Assembly (NCBI GenBank): GCA_034005165.1
Contig: JAVEVE010000001.1
Span: 434,001 to 498,000, forward strand
Origin: UBA1573 sp034005165
GTDB taxonomy: Bacteria; Pseudomonadota; Alphaproteobacteria; Micavibrionales; Micavibrionaceae
Reading direction: 5' to 3'
Length of the DNA: 64,000 nucleotides
Part shown: positions 63,054 to 64,000 of the stretch, piece after piece
Position numbering within the stretch: position 1 is the stretch's first letter
Layout: each line of letters starts with the position of its first letter
Position numbers and translations under genes: made by a program
Notes under the pieces: generated by a model
Databases searched by the model: none
What the model was told of the DNA's origin: nothing
What the model saw: only the letters and a program-made list of their open reading frames with translations

Positions 63054-64000
63054 CCGTGAAAGATACATTGCGCGACGCAGCTCTCGAATACCACCGTCTC
63101 CCTCGTCCGGGAAAAATCTCGATTGTCCCGACCAAACAAATGACAACACAACGTGATTTGTCATTGGCATATTCACCGGGCGTTGCAGCGGCATGTGAAG
63201 AAATTGAAAAAGACCCATTGACCGCACTCGACTACACGTCTCGCGGAAACGTTGTTGCGGTTATCTCGAACGGAACCGCGGTTCTAGGCCTCGGAGCAAT
63301 CGGCGCATTGGCTTCCAAACCAGTAATGGAGGGGAAATCAGTTCTCTTCAAAAAATTTGCGAATATTGATTCCATCGACATAGAAATCGAAGAACGCGAC
63401 CCACAAAAACTGATTGATATCATTGCTTCGCTTGAACCATCTTTCGGTGGGATTAACCTCGAAGACATTAAATCTCCGGAATGTTTTGAAATAGAACGCA
63501 CACTCCGTGAACGGATGAAAATCCCTGTTTTCCACGATGACCAACATGGAACAGCCATTATCTCTGGCGCTGCTATTCTGAACTGGCTGGAAATCACAGG
63601 CCGAAAAATTACGGAAGTTAAACTGGTTGCCTCTGGTGCAGGAGCCGCGGCCATTGCCTGCCTTTCTATTCTTGTTAATCTGGGGATGCCGAAAGAAAAT
63701 ATCATCGTCTGCGACCGTACCGGTGTTGTCTATAAAGGACGCAACGAAGGCATGGACCCTGAGAAAGAAAGATTCGCTGTTGAAACCGATGCCCGCACAT
63801 TGGATGATGCCATTAAAGGCGCGAATATTTTCTTAGGCCTCTCAGCCGCAGGCGCGTTGAAAAAAGAAATGGTCGCAAAAATGGCAGATGCACCGCTGAT
63901 TATGGCGCTGGCCAACCCGACACCAGAAATCATGCCGGACGAAGCTCTGGAAGCAAAACCGGATGCTGTTATCTGTACAGGTCGTTCCGATTTCCCGAAC
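63054..64000 (+). CDS. maeB: NADP-dependent malic enzyme, N-terminal part (runs off window)
   Basis: Oxidative decarboxylation of malate to pyruvate. The GTG at 63054 follows AAGGA at 63041-63045. About 315 residues are visible. LSLAYSPGVAAACEEI, GNGTAVLGLGAIG-like text (ISNGTAVLGLGAIGALASKP), the metal-site VFHDDQHGTAI and the NAD(P)-binding VASGAGAAAIACL are clear. The long MaeB type carries a C-terminal phosphotransacetylase-like domain that would lie beyond this window. Confidence 0.95.

Overview
This window is chromosomal sequence from a bacterium, most likely an alphaproteobacterium of middling G+C (near half by eye). The grounds are the heterotrimeric GatCAB amidotransferase, the order yajC-secD-secF-Mth938-like gene with a squalene/phytoene-synthase-like gene close by, the serS-surE-pcm-LysM/M23 block, TrmFO, RuvX, and intracellular PHB depolymerase next to a patatin. 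I cannot name the genus. Coding density is very high, many genes overlap by 4 to 8 bases, and no insertion sequence, prophage, CRISPR array or rRNA is visible. Two tRNA genes are present: Ser(GCT) at 30353-30447 and Leu(GAG) at 61431-61517.

Layout. 1-5.9 kb: the 5' part of thrS, a YbbA/YbbP-type ABC pair and a divergent TesA-like esterase. 5.9-7.4 kb: a decaying accessory locus, in which a ThiF-like E1 gene lies between broken remnants of an ABC ATPase and a nitroreductase. 7.4-10.5 kb: a stand-alone FeeM/exosortase-associated type N-acyltransferase, a small orphan and a Cache chemoreceptor. 10.5-17.4 kb: CinA-like protein, map, a nitroreductase, radC, purB, a secreted royal-jelly-family propeller and two tandem exported cyclophilins. 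17.5-22.5 kb: a CbiB-like membrane protein, PHB depolymerase, patatin, a YgjP-like protease and ruvX. 22.6-28.2 kb: gatC-gatA, two secreted proteins sharing an eight-cysteine pattern, then gatB, a DUF4177 protein and a PLP-fold-like protein. 28.2-30.3 kb: permease, mini-thioredoxin, SRPBCC protein and an orphan.

30.6-38.9 kb: a beta-CASP ribonuclease-like gene follows a complete histidine operon transcribed leftward in the order TrpR-like regulator, hisG (long form), hisC-hisB fusion, hisH, hisA, hisF, hisIE, hisD. A perfect 34-bp palindrome lies just upstream of the regulator. The gene fusions and the long HisG are not typical of alphaproteobacteria and suggest the operon was acquired as a unit.

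39.1-50 kb: ung, a HI0933-like flavoprotein, a Ca/Na antiporter, a Uup-type ABC-F protein with a chorismate-mutase-like fragment behind it, orphans, a BPL_N/DUF1284/trmFO operon, a phytoene-synthase-like gene and sodB. 50-58 kb: Mth938-like gene, secF, secD, yajC, a secreted orphan, then the NlpD-like, pcm, surE and serS genes. 58-64 kb: N-formylglutamate amidohydrolase, lipB, an aspartoacylase-like gene, GNAT, tRNA-Leu, an RluB-type pseudouridine synthase, a Nudix hydrolase and the first part of a malic enzyme.

The most rewarding places for follow-up are the eight-cysteine secreted pair inside the gat operon, the histidine operon with its fused hisC-hisB and nested palindromic operator, and the half-decayed ABC/ThiF/nitroreductase locus.
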